This document shows positions 53,933-63,941 of a stretch of 64,000 nt of DNA, one piece after another. Origin of the DNA: Heliocidaris tuberculata. Taxonomy: Eukaryota > Echinodermata > Echinoidea > Camarodonta > Echinometridae. The notes under the pieces were generated by a model, which saw only the letters and a list, made by a program, of their open reading frames with translations, did not search any database and was not told the DNA's origin. The DNA lies in assembly GCA_025618425.1 (NCBI GenBank), contig CM046833.1, forward strand, positions 39,685,115-39,749,114, in the 5' to 3' direction. Each line of letters opens with the position of its first letter. The stretch's first letter is position 1. The translations under genes were made by a program, and so were the position numbers.

Positions 53933-55892
53933 GTGGGTGTGTGCGTGTGTGTGTGTGTTAATGGGGCAAAGGCCAAATGGAATGTCCGTTTTAAAACCTT
54001 AACGTCAAATTCATCATATCCACGGCTCTTTCCTTCAAGTTCAAAACAATGTTTAAAACTTAAGACTTACTACATGGATTAAAAAAAGAAAGTGTTCGGA
54101 TAGTTACACCTCAGAGGTGTAACTATTACTTATATAATTCCAGACATTGACAACGTAGTTGTTAAATGTATCTGTGATCTTGGCAGTATCTTTAATCAGC
54201 TTTACGTCGATTTCAAGAGATATTGCTTTCTATTATATCGTTAAAAGTTAATCACTCTAAGATCAGAGTGAACAGAAGTAAACCTATACTCTTAATAATA
54301 TTTTTATAACACGGCATCGTTTAATTATACACAAGCCGTGTTACTGAGCTCACTAGGGCGACAGTTTACTCTGCTATCTTTGATATCGCTGATTATAGCC
54401 TATTAGAGCATTAAAGGCGATCTCATCGCTCACTCCGACCAAAAACGATCTCTCCAATCACTCCAATCAAAATTAGTATGCCTTTAGCGTACTCGTTGAC
54501 ATTTGCCCAGATACTCTTGATTGCTGCGATTACGCTCTATCAAAGTATCTGCATTAAAAAAAAGGGTGGTAAATGGTATCGAATTCAAGATTCAAGATTC
54601 AAGATTCATTTATTTTTCGATACCACTTCATAAATCATATGAAGTATTTACATTGTAGAAGAAACTCATCATTCAAACATAACGCATAAGAACTTTATTG
54701 TTTTCTAAAATAAATGTTATAACAGAGAGAGGCGTACACACGGATAGCCTACTGATTAACGATAACAAAGATCATCAATGTTTTTTGTACTGCTCCGATC
54801 ACACCCGTTCTGTAATCACACTCGACCATACTCGATAATACATATCGATACAGTTAGATTTCCGCTTCTATTAGTACTCAAGCGCATCCCCATCCTTTAC
54901 TGGCCCTCAGCGCCGGGGAGGTTCGTTGGGGTTCGTTGGGGTTCGTTGGGGTTCGTTCGGGTTTTCAAGACTAATAACTGGTACATCAGATTGTCTTTGT
55001 TACATTGAAGATTGTTTTAATACTGAAGTAATGGATAAATGTGTTCTGGATAAAAGCACGTGATTTTTTACTTGATGTAAATTATACAGTACAGTTCTGT
55101 AACACTTATTCAGTAACCATACATGCAGTTTACAAAATTGACAGAAATTTTGATATTTTTCAAAGAGTGCTTAAAGGTTTAAAAATTGTAATATAAGTAG
55201 AGAATGGTGTTATTACCTAAATAATTGTGATAATTAATAAAGAAAAAAGTGATGAAACTTAATTCTTGATTTGTAATAACAGGATATTTTTCAAAGTGCA
55301 TGACAACGGATAATTCTTTTTGATTTTTATAAAAAAAAGTTAGATTTCTGTCCGTAAATTTGGGTCAGCTGCCCCCCCCCCCCTTATAAAACAAAAACAA
55401 AACAAATAAAGAGAAATATACTGAAAAAACTTGATACGCTACGTATAATAAAATAGAGACGATGGAATATACATATTCACTATATTGACAGTTGACATGG
55501 GTGAAAAGTCTGTGCTGATCACTAGAATATAGAGTAGATAAAGACTTTTTTGGTCGCGTGCATGTATAATGGGGAAAAAATCTGAGGAGAATGATGAAAT
55601 AGCGCCCCTTTTGTTTAACAATTACAATTTCAAATCTTTGACTGGTGAAGTTTATGACACTTTCAGAAGGATTGGTCATGAATATTACACTCATCAAGAT
55701 AATTGCTTGCTTTCACTTCCATGGACAACGGAATACACTGACCCATGAATCCTGAAAGTGCGTTTATTTAAAAACACCGTGTTGCATCCTTCGTATTGTA
55801 TGCATGCCTTCGTGATCATTATGAAAGCAGATCAATAAATTCTAAAGATAACACTCCTTCGAATTGCATTATCAACATTCTATTACTAAGAG
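53627..55892. other. Intergenic stretch upstream of copy C
   Basis: TA repeats fill 53629-53666 and 53841-53882, followed by (GT)n at 53885-53960. At 54583-54606 ATTCAAG is repeated before a TTTATTTTTCGATACCA phrase, resembling a reversed LINE tail. At 54920-54962 the unit GTTCGTTGGGG is repeated four times. A C run is at 55371-55383. No gene is recognised. Confidence 0.6.
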
Positions 55893-55950
55893 ATGAAGGT
55901 GATCTTTGTCGAAGTACTTCTTTTTGTCGCCTTTATTAGTTACAGATCTG
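55893..55950 (+). CDS. Receptor copy C, leader (signal peptide) exon
   Basis: The ATG at 55893 opens MKVIFVEVLLFVAFISYRS, a basic start with a strong hydrophobic core, ending in phase 1 at TCTG/GTAAGC. It is the counterpart of the copy B leader exon at 33699 and joins in frame to Ig1 at 56436. A signal peptide fits a type I surface receptor. Confidence 0.8.
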
Positions 55951-56435
55951 GTAAGCTTTATTCTATTATACTTGAAAAAAAAATACTCGATACTTAAATG
56001 TTGAATGTGCCAGGTGTTTCAGGTTAGATTGTGCATTAATAGAACATAAATGCAATGAATGTAATATTGCAACTCGTCTTTGGACTGTCCTGTATCATTT
56101 ACTTCTTAATCAGTTAATTGATGAAACTAGGTAACAAGTTATATCACGTCAACATACGAATTTTCATAAAGGGTAGTAAACAGTATACAACTGAACTAGA
56201 AATAAATGGGTCACTTTGATTCTAAACTTAGATAACATGCATATCTAGTGCTTATTCTCATATGGAAACACTTTATTGAGAACTATTCCTGCTACATACG
56301 TTAGATAACATTTTGAATATTGTGCTTCTCTCATTCACAGATAGAAGTTCGATCGGCATTTTATTAGATGAATGCTACTATCAATGGGCTTGGTGTATCC
56401 CTCAATTGAAAATTGTTTTCGTTTACCCTATGCAG
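55951..56435 (+). other. Copy C intron leader-Ig1
   Basis: This is AT-rich intron sequence. No repeat or further exon is evident. Confidence 0.7.
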
Positions 56436-56789
56436 GATACCATGTATTTGAAGTATCTATTCAGACATACAACACTCTACCGGTTACTGGGGAAGATTTC
56501 ACCCTGGTTTGCTCCTTCAGGCCTCGAACCTGGATTCGGCGGGTAGTTTGGGAAAATGGTAATGGCGTCACATTGGCCATTCACACTTGTTACCAAAATT
56601 CTGACTGTGCATGGCTTAACGTTCCTAACCCTTCGAAGTTTAGTTTGTTGACAGACTCTTCCAGTGGAAATCTTACAATCAAAGATCTTACCAGGGATGA
56701 CGAGAACAATTACCTATGCAAAGTAAGCAGTTTATATGGGGGAGAGAACCCAGGATCGAATAGCATGCAAGTGACACCTTTGTCGCCAG
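56436..56789 (+). CDS. Receptor copy C, exon Ig1
   Basis: This 354-nt, phase 1-1 exon runs from CCCTATGCAG to CCAG/GTATAT. It encodes SIQTYNTLPVTGEDFTLVCS, RRVVWENGNG, the extra pair HTCYQNSDC, and DDENNYLCKVSS. It is intact and closest in sequence to copies A and B. Together with the leader it would be the start of a usable receptor were it not for the lesions in Ig2 and Ig4 downstream. Confidence 0.82.
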
Positions 56790-57569
56790 GTATATCATTT
56801 TGTTTAGATTTATATTAAGGCCCGGTGCACGCAAGACGTTATTCCAGTACCGTCAATTACGCCAACGGAGTTTTCACTACAATATAATTCACGACACATT
56901 AAGCAGTGAACAATAGACCCTTACAGATAGTGACGGCTGCACCCAGCTGCACCGAATAAAGATCACAAATGTGCTGTATGCACTCATTTTTAGTGTGGAT
57001 CTTTACCCCAATTTTCATCAAAAGTTGGGTTTTCGGACAAATCTGAAACATTGGGCACGTCCACCGTAATCTGTTTGTTCTGGGCTTTTATATGCCTGAA
57101 TGTCCTTAAATGGGACAGTTGAAATAATGCCTCATGTGCACCAAGCCTTACACAGACTATGCAGTGAATATGAATACAAATACCTTAAAGTAAGGTCCTC
57201 ATAAAAAAGATCTTTAGATATACTGATGCAATTCTAAAAAATCATGTTCTTTCTCTTGCTAGATGAAATCACTGTGAAAAATTAACCCTCGAAACCCCCC
57301 CCCCCCCAAGATATTGGACCGAGGCATCCCATTTCATACTAAATTGATTTAGAGTAATGAATTGCATCAAAAGTAATCAAAATATGCAAGCTTAGCTTTA
57401 AAAAAACTGGAAATTTACTTGTTTTCTATCTAAACATAGATCCTAGATTAATACAGGAATCTTCTTGTGAATTCAGCATGAAGAAGCAAACGTATCAAGT
57501 TTAAGTAACCATTCGTTTCATAACAAGAATAAGACACGATCAGAGTGGACAAGTGCTATTCAAATAATG

Positions 57570-57600
<31 letters not shown>

Positions 57601-57627
57601 CTATCGTGAATATATCCATTACACCAG
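56790..57627 (+). other. Copy C intron Ig1-Ig2
   Basis: Contains a C run at 57295-57307 and a TTTTG repeat at 57570-57599. No exon is recognised. Confidence 0.7.
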
Positions 57628-58408
57628 CTCCTCCCTATTTGCTCTATTTTCTTGATGAGAGATCGAGATATTACACCAACAAACAAACTGCAACGTTATC
57701 AGCTGGCGAGCCCTATTACGATTCTAGGACAACTACCCCCTAGACAACTACCCCCCGGACAACTACCCCCGGAAAACCACCCCCTGGACGACTACCCCCC
57801 TAGGACATCTACCCCCCAGGACAACTACCCCCCAGGACAACTACCCCCTAGGACAACTACCCCCCAGGACAACTACCCCCCAGGACAACTACCCCCCAGG
57901 ACAATTACCCCCAGGACAATTTTTCCGGGGGTAGCTGTCCAGGGGGTAGTTGTTCGGGGGGGTAGTTGTCCGGGGGGTAATTGTCCTGGGGGTAGTTGTC
58001 CTGGGGGTAATTTTCCTGGGGGTAGTTGTCCTGGGGGTAGTTCTCCTAGGGTGTAGTTGTCCTGGGGGGTAGTTGTCCAAGGGGGGTAGTCGTCCAGGGG
58101 GTGGTTTTCCGGGGGTGGTTGTCCGGGGGGTAATTGTCCAGGGGGTAGTTATCCGGATACGCCCTATTACATCACATGTGTGGCAAATGGTGCAAGACCT
58201 CCTGCAGTACTAGAGTGGGTTACACCAGGTGATTTAACGGTTCTTTTTAGAAATCTGTCTGATGTCGCAAGGCGTTACACATACGTTTCTCGAAAGGATG
58301 CTACAATAATACCGTCCAGGAATGATCAAGGGAAGATTCTCCGCTGCGTGGCATCACATCCTGCACTACAAAATGACTTTCAATCTTCGGTTTACCTGAA
58401 TATCCAAG
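57628..58408 (+). pseudogene. Receptor copy C, exon Ig2 interrupted by a foldback element
   Basis: The exon starts after TACACCAG (57628), reads RYYTNKQTATLSAGEPYY, is broken at 57720 by a 441-bp insertion and resumes at 58171 as ITCVANGARPPAVLEWVTPG, with YVSRKDATIIPS and LRCVASHPAL, ending at CCAAG/GTATAA. Apart from the insertion, the exon is in frame and has both canonical Cys. The insert introduces a TAG at 57741-57743, so the mRNA would be truncated unless the exon is skipped; skipping keeps frame because the exon is phase 1-1. Confidence 0.85.
57720..58160. mobile_element. Foldback transposon made of ACAACTACCCCC repeats (441 bp)
   Basis: The left half is a tandem array of about 14-16-bp units (GGACAACTACCCCC) and the right half is the complementary array (GGGGGTAGTTGTCC), meeting near 57917 and forming one large hairpin. 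The ends are imperfect inverted repeats (GATTCTAGGACAACTACC and complement of GGTAGTTATCCGGATAC). It is flanked by a perfect 10-bp duplication GCCCTATTAC (57710-57719, 58161-58170), so insertion is certain. No protein is encoded. Confidence 0.92.
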
Positions 58409-58781
58409 GTATAAATACTCATTCTACGATCTCAGCTTAAAACAATTTAACTTCCTTGTTCTTTGCGCGATTTATCTATCAATTTCACTAATATGCATAT
58501 CTGATTTTTCTGCTTTTCATCCAGGGCATTTTTCTATGATGCTTTCTTTCCACTTTTAATGGCGAGTCCATCTTTTGTTGCTCTTACGCTTCAGTAACTC
58601 AATCCTTTCCAAATTTAACACAATACTCAATATTCATTCAAAAAATGTTTCTTCAGGTGACTCATATTTTCTTTACACGTATTTTCATATCCTAAGGCTT
58701 ACGAAAGTAGATATAGCTCTCCTGAAGCATTACCTATCGTTTCTTACACGATTTTGATATATCTTTCTCTCTCTAACGAAG
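58409..58781 (+). other. Copy C intron Ig2-Ig3
   Basis: This is AT-rich intron sequence. Nothing else is recognised. Confidence 0.7.
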
Positions 58782-59123
58782 TTCTCCCGACCAAAATGCT
58801 GCTTTACCCATCTCGAGATAGCAAAAGATACGAAAGTGGGCCACCAGTCATTTTCGGATATGAAGATTCATCAACTTCAGTCACTTGTAAAAGTATTGGA
58901 TCACTACCAGCAGTTGAATTATCGTGGGTTCTTGGGAACATTCATAATATTTCCGATAATGTAAGCATTTCAAAATATCACAATTCGTTTGATGGAAGTC
59001 TGTTTGGCAGCGAAAGTATCATCACGATACGTATAGAGAAAAAGCATCACAGGATGTTTCTTCACTGCTTTGCATCTTTAGGAGACTTTTTCGATCAACG
59101 GGCAATCAAGTTGATAGTCTACG
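58782..59123 (+). CDS. Receptor copy C, exon Ig3
   Basis: This 342-nt, phase 1-1 exon runs from CTCTAACGAAG to TACG/GTGAGT. It encodes SSTSVTCKSIGSLPAVELSW, ISKYHNSFDGSLFGSES and F-strand LHCFASLGD. It is intact and aligns closely with copy A. The acceptor context (AACGAAG/TTC) is shared with copy A (AATGAAG/TTC). Confidence 0.82.
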
Positions 59124-59352
59124 GTGAGTTATCTTTGAATATATCGGGATTCCCTGAAATGAAAAATATGTTGTAATATATTGTAATTGCAATTCATAAA
59201 ATGACTGCTAATTATCAAAGACTCCATATTAAAACTTATCATTATCTGTCCATTTATGTTGGAAAGCGTTCGTCCATTATCTGATTATATTGGATCTAAG
59301 CGCGTCAGTGTTTATCAAAGGATTATAACCATCTTTTTGTTTCTATCTAAAG

Positions 59353-59661
59353 GCCCAGCAGATCATCTTACAATGATTATCCCGGAAGATCTACACAGCG
59401 GCATACAACGCAATGTGAGCTGCAGAGCTAGTAATGGGTACCCAGCTCCGCACATCCATTGGTACATTGGATCAAGAAATTTGACTGAGGACTCGTCTCC
59501 TTCGGTTGCACTGAATGTAGATGGTCGGTATGATGTTAACAGCACCCTTACCCTCCTACCAAAAATTTCTTATCACGGGAAACGTCTTCTCTGTAAAACA
59601 GTACAACATGCAGCACCGTCAGTGTGGTCTTTAAATTAGAGCATGGCTCTGAATATTTCAT
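59353..59661 (+). pseudogene. Receptor copy C, Ig4 with a premature stop
   Basis: This 309-nt exon runs from TATCTAAAG to TTTCAT/GTGAGT, the same length as copy A. It encodes NVSCRASNGYPAPHIHWYIG, GRYDVNSTLTL and KRLLCKTVQH, then reaches TAG at 59637-59639 where copy A has GCC (Ala), eight codons before the exon end. Splice sites look good. With the Ig2 insertion this makes copy C a pseudogene in this haplotype, or at best a truncated secreted form. Confidence 0.82.
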
Positions 59662-59879
59662 GTGAGTATACGTCGTTTGCCGAAGCAGGAGTAAGGACAA
59701 ATTGACGTCTAATAAACTAAAAGTTATATTTTCTTATTTTTTGGTTCTAAATTGGTAAATGCCCCCCCCCCCTTCCGAGAGAATTAATGTTAAAATAAAT
59801 AAATATGAATACTGATATTACTTTCTTAACTGTCCCATACTTCTTACCCTCTTTTTGTCACCTTCCCCCCTAATCACAG

Positions 59880-60185
59880 ACGAGCCCATTGTCCTCATCT
59901 CTTCTCGACGGTTGACGTCAAATGAACTACGCATTGGGTTTGTGTTGACATGTACCTCAGACGCGAATCCTCCAGCCTTCATCTTATACTTGTTCTGTAA
60001 CGACACAAAACTTCCAAACGGAGCCGATAACGAAACGCTGCATGACACTGTGCAAGAAGGTGAAACACTGACATCCAGTGATCTTACCATTAGAGACCCT
60101 CTATCCGAATATCCTTGTGAATACGAATGCGTGGCTTTTACATCATACTGCTCTTCCAGTGCGTTCTTCAACCTCTCACTCGCTT
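59880..60185 (+). CDS. Receptor copy C, exon Ig5 (open)
   Basis: This 306-nt, phase 1-1 exon runs from AATCACAG to GCTT/GTAAGT. It encodes GFVLTCTSDANPPAFILYLF, CNDTKLPNGAD and CEYECVAFTSYC. The core Trp of copies A and B (YWLC, VWFC) is replaced by Leu (YLFC), possibly relaxed constraint. The frame is open, but it lies downstream of the Ig4 stop. Confidence 0.78.
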
Positions 60186-60639
60186 GTAAGTAGAACGTTA
60201 TGTTTTTTATCTTATCACTTGTTGCGTAACTGATCGGAATGGTGTGGTGATCAGTTTATTCATTATGGGAATGGAATGTTGAAGTGGTGTTTCGAAAAGT
60301 TGCTGTTTAGATGCATTCCACATACGACATCAAAATTAAGATATTATATATGCATCAGAATAGCCGTGTTACCCTTAATCACCAGTCTTTAAAAATAACT
60401 TTGCAACCATGGCAACAGTCAACCTCCTCTAAGCATACTCGATCGTAACTCAGATATTCAACCTTCTTCGAATAAGGACTATGCTTAGACATCACAAAAT
60501 CTTGTTAAAAATTCGTAAGACCCTACACCATTTCGCCTTATGTTCACACAATTAAAAAAAAACAAAAAACAAACACACACACACAATTAAAAAAAAAATC
60601 ACCTTATGTTGTTTACCATTGATCAACCCCCAAATCAAG
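60186..60639 (+). other. Copy C intron Ig5-FN3 relic
   Basis: This is AT-rich intron with (CA)/(A) runs near 60553-60598. Its last 30 bp resemble the matching position of copy B. Confidence 0.6.
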
Positions 60640-60760
60640 TTACCCGGGATCCACCGTCTGATTTTGTCGTCGACCAAAACCTGACACTATCTTCAACTCT
60701 CTTCTTTGTTTGGTAACCTAGATTCTAAGGTGTGTTACACGAAATGTGATTCTTGTCTGT
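60640..60760 (+). pseudogene. Receptor copy C, FN3 exon relic
   Basis: After ATCAAG the phase-1 reading gives RDPPSDFVVDQNLTLSSTLF then FVW and a stop; where copy A has TGGCAACCGGGATTTGAT this copy has TGGTAACCTAGATTCTAA. The match to the copy A FN3 start and to the copy B relic (SDFVVD, SSTLFF) is clear, and two stops follow within six codons. The downstream half is unrecognisable. Confidence 0.7.
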
Positions 60761-60795
60761 CGTAAAATCGATCGATATGTATAACCATCTTCTAG

Positions 60796-60846
<51 letters not shown>

Positions 60847-61732
60847 CATACAAATCTTCCTGGTATCATTATAATAACAGTCCTGCTGACAAATGTATGA
60901 CAATCTTTCAATTGTAAGTAAAACAATTTCTCAGGTAAAAGGGAAATAACTTTCCAATTGTAAGTAGGACCATCTTTCTGGTATATTAGTCCCGTTGTTC
61001 AGGGAGCGTAATAAATGGTGCATGGTATGTTCGTATGCAATAATAGAAATGGGCCTACTCGTAGGTCGGAAAGGACACACAGCATGTGAATACACAATCT
61101 GCATTGCTATACAATTATCTGTGGCAATAGGACATCAAAAATATGAGATCAAAAGACTGAAAACTTACCACCAAGTAGTCTGGTAAAGTTCCTCTTGTTC
61201 AGTGACCAGCCAAACACCTGTTTCAAGAAAATATGGAATGTTAAGCATTACATTTTGTGTTCATTATATTTTTCTGCTAAGACCAAATGATCCTTCTGTA
61301 CTGCTGCCCTCTCTCTCTGTTGAGAGAGAAAATTGTTCTTCGTTGGTGGTATTAGTACAACAGTAGGGGGCAGCAATCTTGTGTTTTCACCATGACCATA
61401 TTGGCGTGGGAGTACAAGAGTGCATGGGCCTTGAAACGATTACGTTCTATCCAAGTTAGTACATAAAATTACACATGCCCGGTTTAACACTTATTAAATG
61501 ATAATTCCTAAATTCAAAGGCCATATATCGTTATCAGAGTAATCACCAGCGGTATATTTTTGTTTAAATTTGGAGTGAGACTTAGAACACACCAAATTAC
61601 CCTGTTCGTTTAAAGAATCGGACCTATTGAGAAGCCGTCATAAACAATTCTTAAAATGTTTGGCGTGGCAAATGAAGCCATAATGATAGGTTTAAAATAA
61701 AATGCATATTCTTTTTGTTCCATCCGTCGAGC
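60761..61732. other. Intergenic stretch between copies C and D
   Basis: TA microsatellite at 60799-60842. Around 60880-60985 the phrase TTTC-AATTGTAAGTA recurs about three times. Near 61303-61370 CTGCTGCCCTC and GGGGGCAGC form an inverted pair around CTCTCTCT/AGAGAGAG. No receptor tail exon was recognised. Confidence 0.55.
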
Positions 61733-61981
61733 ATACAAAATCCTGCCAAGATGTTGTTATATACACTCCTCGAAAGTGTTATGAGAGCAACATGTTATCT
61801 CTGCCAAGGACCATGCATCAATCCAGATCAATGTAGGAGAGGTTGATCCCCAGACAGGCATCTACACACTCAGCTTTAAAAGACCTACGCCATCTGTGGA
61901 GCTATCCGTGGAATTGGTGAGTCAGATGACAGCCTCAACAGGTTAGCGAAGAGAGACGGATACATTGCAAGCAACTTCTAA
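61733..61981 (+). pseudogene. RPS21: Ribosomal protein S21 (eS21) processed pseudogene
   Basis: Without any intron, 249 bp reads as degraded eS21: IYTPRKC near the start, AKDHASIQINVGEVDPQTG in the middle and [20 protein letters not shown] then RDGYIASNF and TAA at 61979. Its length fits the roughly 83-residue protein. The start codon is ATA, the segment after PRKC is frameshifted, and two extra nucleotides interrupt FK/TYAICG near 61878. Loss of introns suggests retrotransposition by LINE machinery. eS21 belongs to the small ribosomal subunit; this copy is not functional. Confidence 0.88.
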
Positions 61982-62603
61982 GGACATTGTAGGTACACAC
62001 ACATAGAGTGGGGGATGTCATCTATTTCCCAACAAAGATGGCTCTTATTATAGCCCACTCGCCGAGAATCAATATCTACAGCTCTATTGTGTAGATCAGG
62101 GAACGGGATATATTTCCGTTTGGGCTGGATTTGTTGAGGAATAAATGATCATCTTCTAACACACACACACACACACAAAGCCTATTCCTCGGGAAAATCA
62201 TAGAAATCTTGTTACTCCAAGCTATTTTACATTCATATAGATCTTTCCTGAATTAAAATCCAACTAATTGACCCTATCGCAAGTTAAAGACAATTTACAC
62301 GGCACGTTCATGGCTTGTCCAATAATATTATACTGCCTATTATGCTAAGTTTCCGAAACCCTTGCATTTAAAATTGACAGCCCACAATGTTTAGAAAGAC
62401 AAATTACTTTCATTTTCGTAGGATGAGAGAGAAGTGATTGATCGCATCAGCCATTGTTGTTCGTGTTCATTCATCTCGTTATGAGGATTCAGGAAACATT
62501 GATTCTTGTCCATTCTTTTCTGCAATGTTGTAAGAGGGTCAATGCAATACATCCTCATAGTTAAAATAAACAGGGATAGAAGAGCCAATCCTGTAATGAC
62601 AAT
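61982..62603. other. Intergenic stretch upstream of copy D
   Basis: A (CA)n tract is at 62159-62176. No separate leader exon similar to those of copies B and C was found by eye. Confidence 0.55.
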
Positions 62604-63003
62604 ATGAATATTCGCCCTCAAACAGTACTCTTTCTTTCCTTCATCGTTTCTAGAGCGAACCAGATTAGCGTGTCTACTAGTTTACTGAATCCAGGAGTCA
62701 TCCCCGTCATTGGTGAAGATATCACTCTTGCCTGCACATTCACGCCACCATCGATGAATCACCTAGTATATTGGAAGGACGAGAATGACTATTTTCTGGC
62801 TACCCACAGATGTGTTGAGATGGGATGTGGAAGTGATACGAATATTCCCAGTAAGGTTAAGTACAGTTTGATGGCAGATGTTTCTAGCGGAAATCTAACA
62901 ATAAGGAATTTAAAAATGGATGACAGCGGCAACTATCAGTGCTTCGTCAGGTCATCGACAGATTCAGGATCAAATGATATTGAATTAAAGGTGATGTCAT
63001 TAG
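62604..63003 (+). CDS. Receptor copy D, exon Ig1 (with a possible leader in the same exon)
   Basis: The Ig1 reading starts either at a splice acceptor (GTTTCTAGAG, exon from 62656, phase 1, 348 nt) or at the ATG at 62604, which would add MNIRPQTVLFLSFIVSRA, itself a credible signal peptide with an SRA cleavage site. The pyrimidine-rich codons that make the hydrophobic core also make a good splice acceptor, so sequence alone cannot decide. The domain has DITLACTFTPPS, HLVYWKDEND, the Cys pair HRCVEMGC and DDSGNYQCFVRSS, and ends at CATTAG/GTAAGA. It is intact. Confidence 0.8.
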
Positions 63004-63344
63004 GTAAGACATTTCAATTGTCCACTCTGTATCGCTTATCTAAAAGAGAAAAGAACGGAAGTGTTGTGCAATTCATTCCTAATTCATATTATTCATTCCA
63101 AAAATACAATGATGAAACAGATTATGTATTCATGGCGACGTTTATTACATTTTAGTCATCGAATTTCATTATTGGCTATAAACGATGAGAAAAGTGGTGT
63201 TTTGCGAATAAAGTTTTGGCAGCAAGACTACTCAGTTTTGTGTGTACGATTTCCAGGGTCATATAAGTACCAGTAAAATACGATAGGCTACTTGACAAAG
63301 CATATTATTTAAAAGTGTATACTTCATTTTTGTCTAATTTTTAG

Positions 63345-63677
63345 AGTTGCCGAGTGTAGTGTATATCACTGACGATCGGTCTGAGGATGGATACACGAAT
63401 GGAGCATCAATTAGTATTAGCTCAGGGCAAAACCATAATATCACGTGTTCAGTGCAAGATGCAAGACCACCTTCAGTACTGGAATGGCAAACGCCTAATG
63501 GAGTACAGATTGTTCATTTCAACCAGTACGATAGTGTTGAAGATGGTGCTTACGTCTCTCGAAGAGTTGTCTCTGTAACACCCTCCAGAGACGATGATGG
63601 ACAAATTTTATGTTGTATGGTGTCTCATAAAGAACTGAGAAATGAGCTTCAGTCGTCCGTCCTTCTTGATGTTCAAG
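63345..63677 (+). CDS. Receptor copy D, exon Ig2
   Basis: This 333-nt, phase 1-1 exon runs from AATTTTTAG to TTCAAG/GTAATT. It encodes YITDDRSEDGYTNGASISIS, NITCSVQDARPPSVLEW, YVSRRVVSVTPSRDDDGQ and ILCCMVSHKEL. It has both canonical Cys plus an adjacent Cys (CC). The exon is intact with a normal GT donor, unlike copy A. Together with Ig1 it suggests copy D is a usable gene, at least up to the window edge. Confidence 0.82.
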
Positions 63678-63941
63678 GTAATTATTGTCATCACTCCGAT
63701 ACTGTTCTCTCTCTCTCTCTCTTTTAACCGTCCAATCGGCTTGGACATTAAACAAGAAATATTCATACATCTTCGTTCGGAGATAAATCTAGATATCAAA
63801 ATGCACACATACCTGGTGCTAACTTAATTTGATTCGTCAATTAAAACGTAGTATTTGTTTTGTATCTGCCTTGCTCTCTGCATGTGAAAAAAAATACGGA
63901 AACGATTATGTGTAGTACTTTTTTTCTCTCTTCGCGTTTAG

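Noticed and set aside
56313..56546. An alternative leader for copy C in the frame starting at 56313
   Set aside because: The leader exon at 55893 matches copy B in sequence, length and phase, and the 56313 frame does not read into Ig1 in the right phase.
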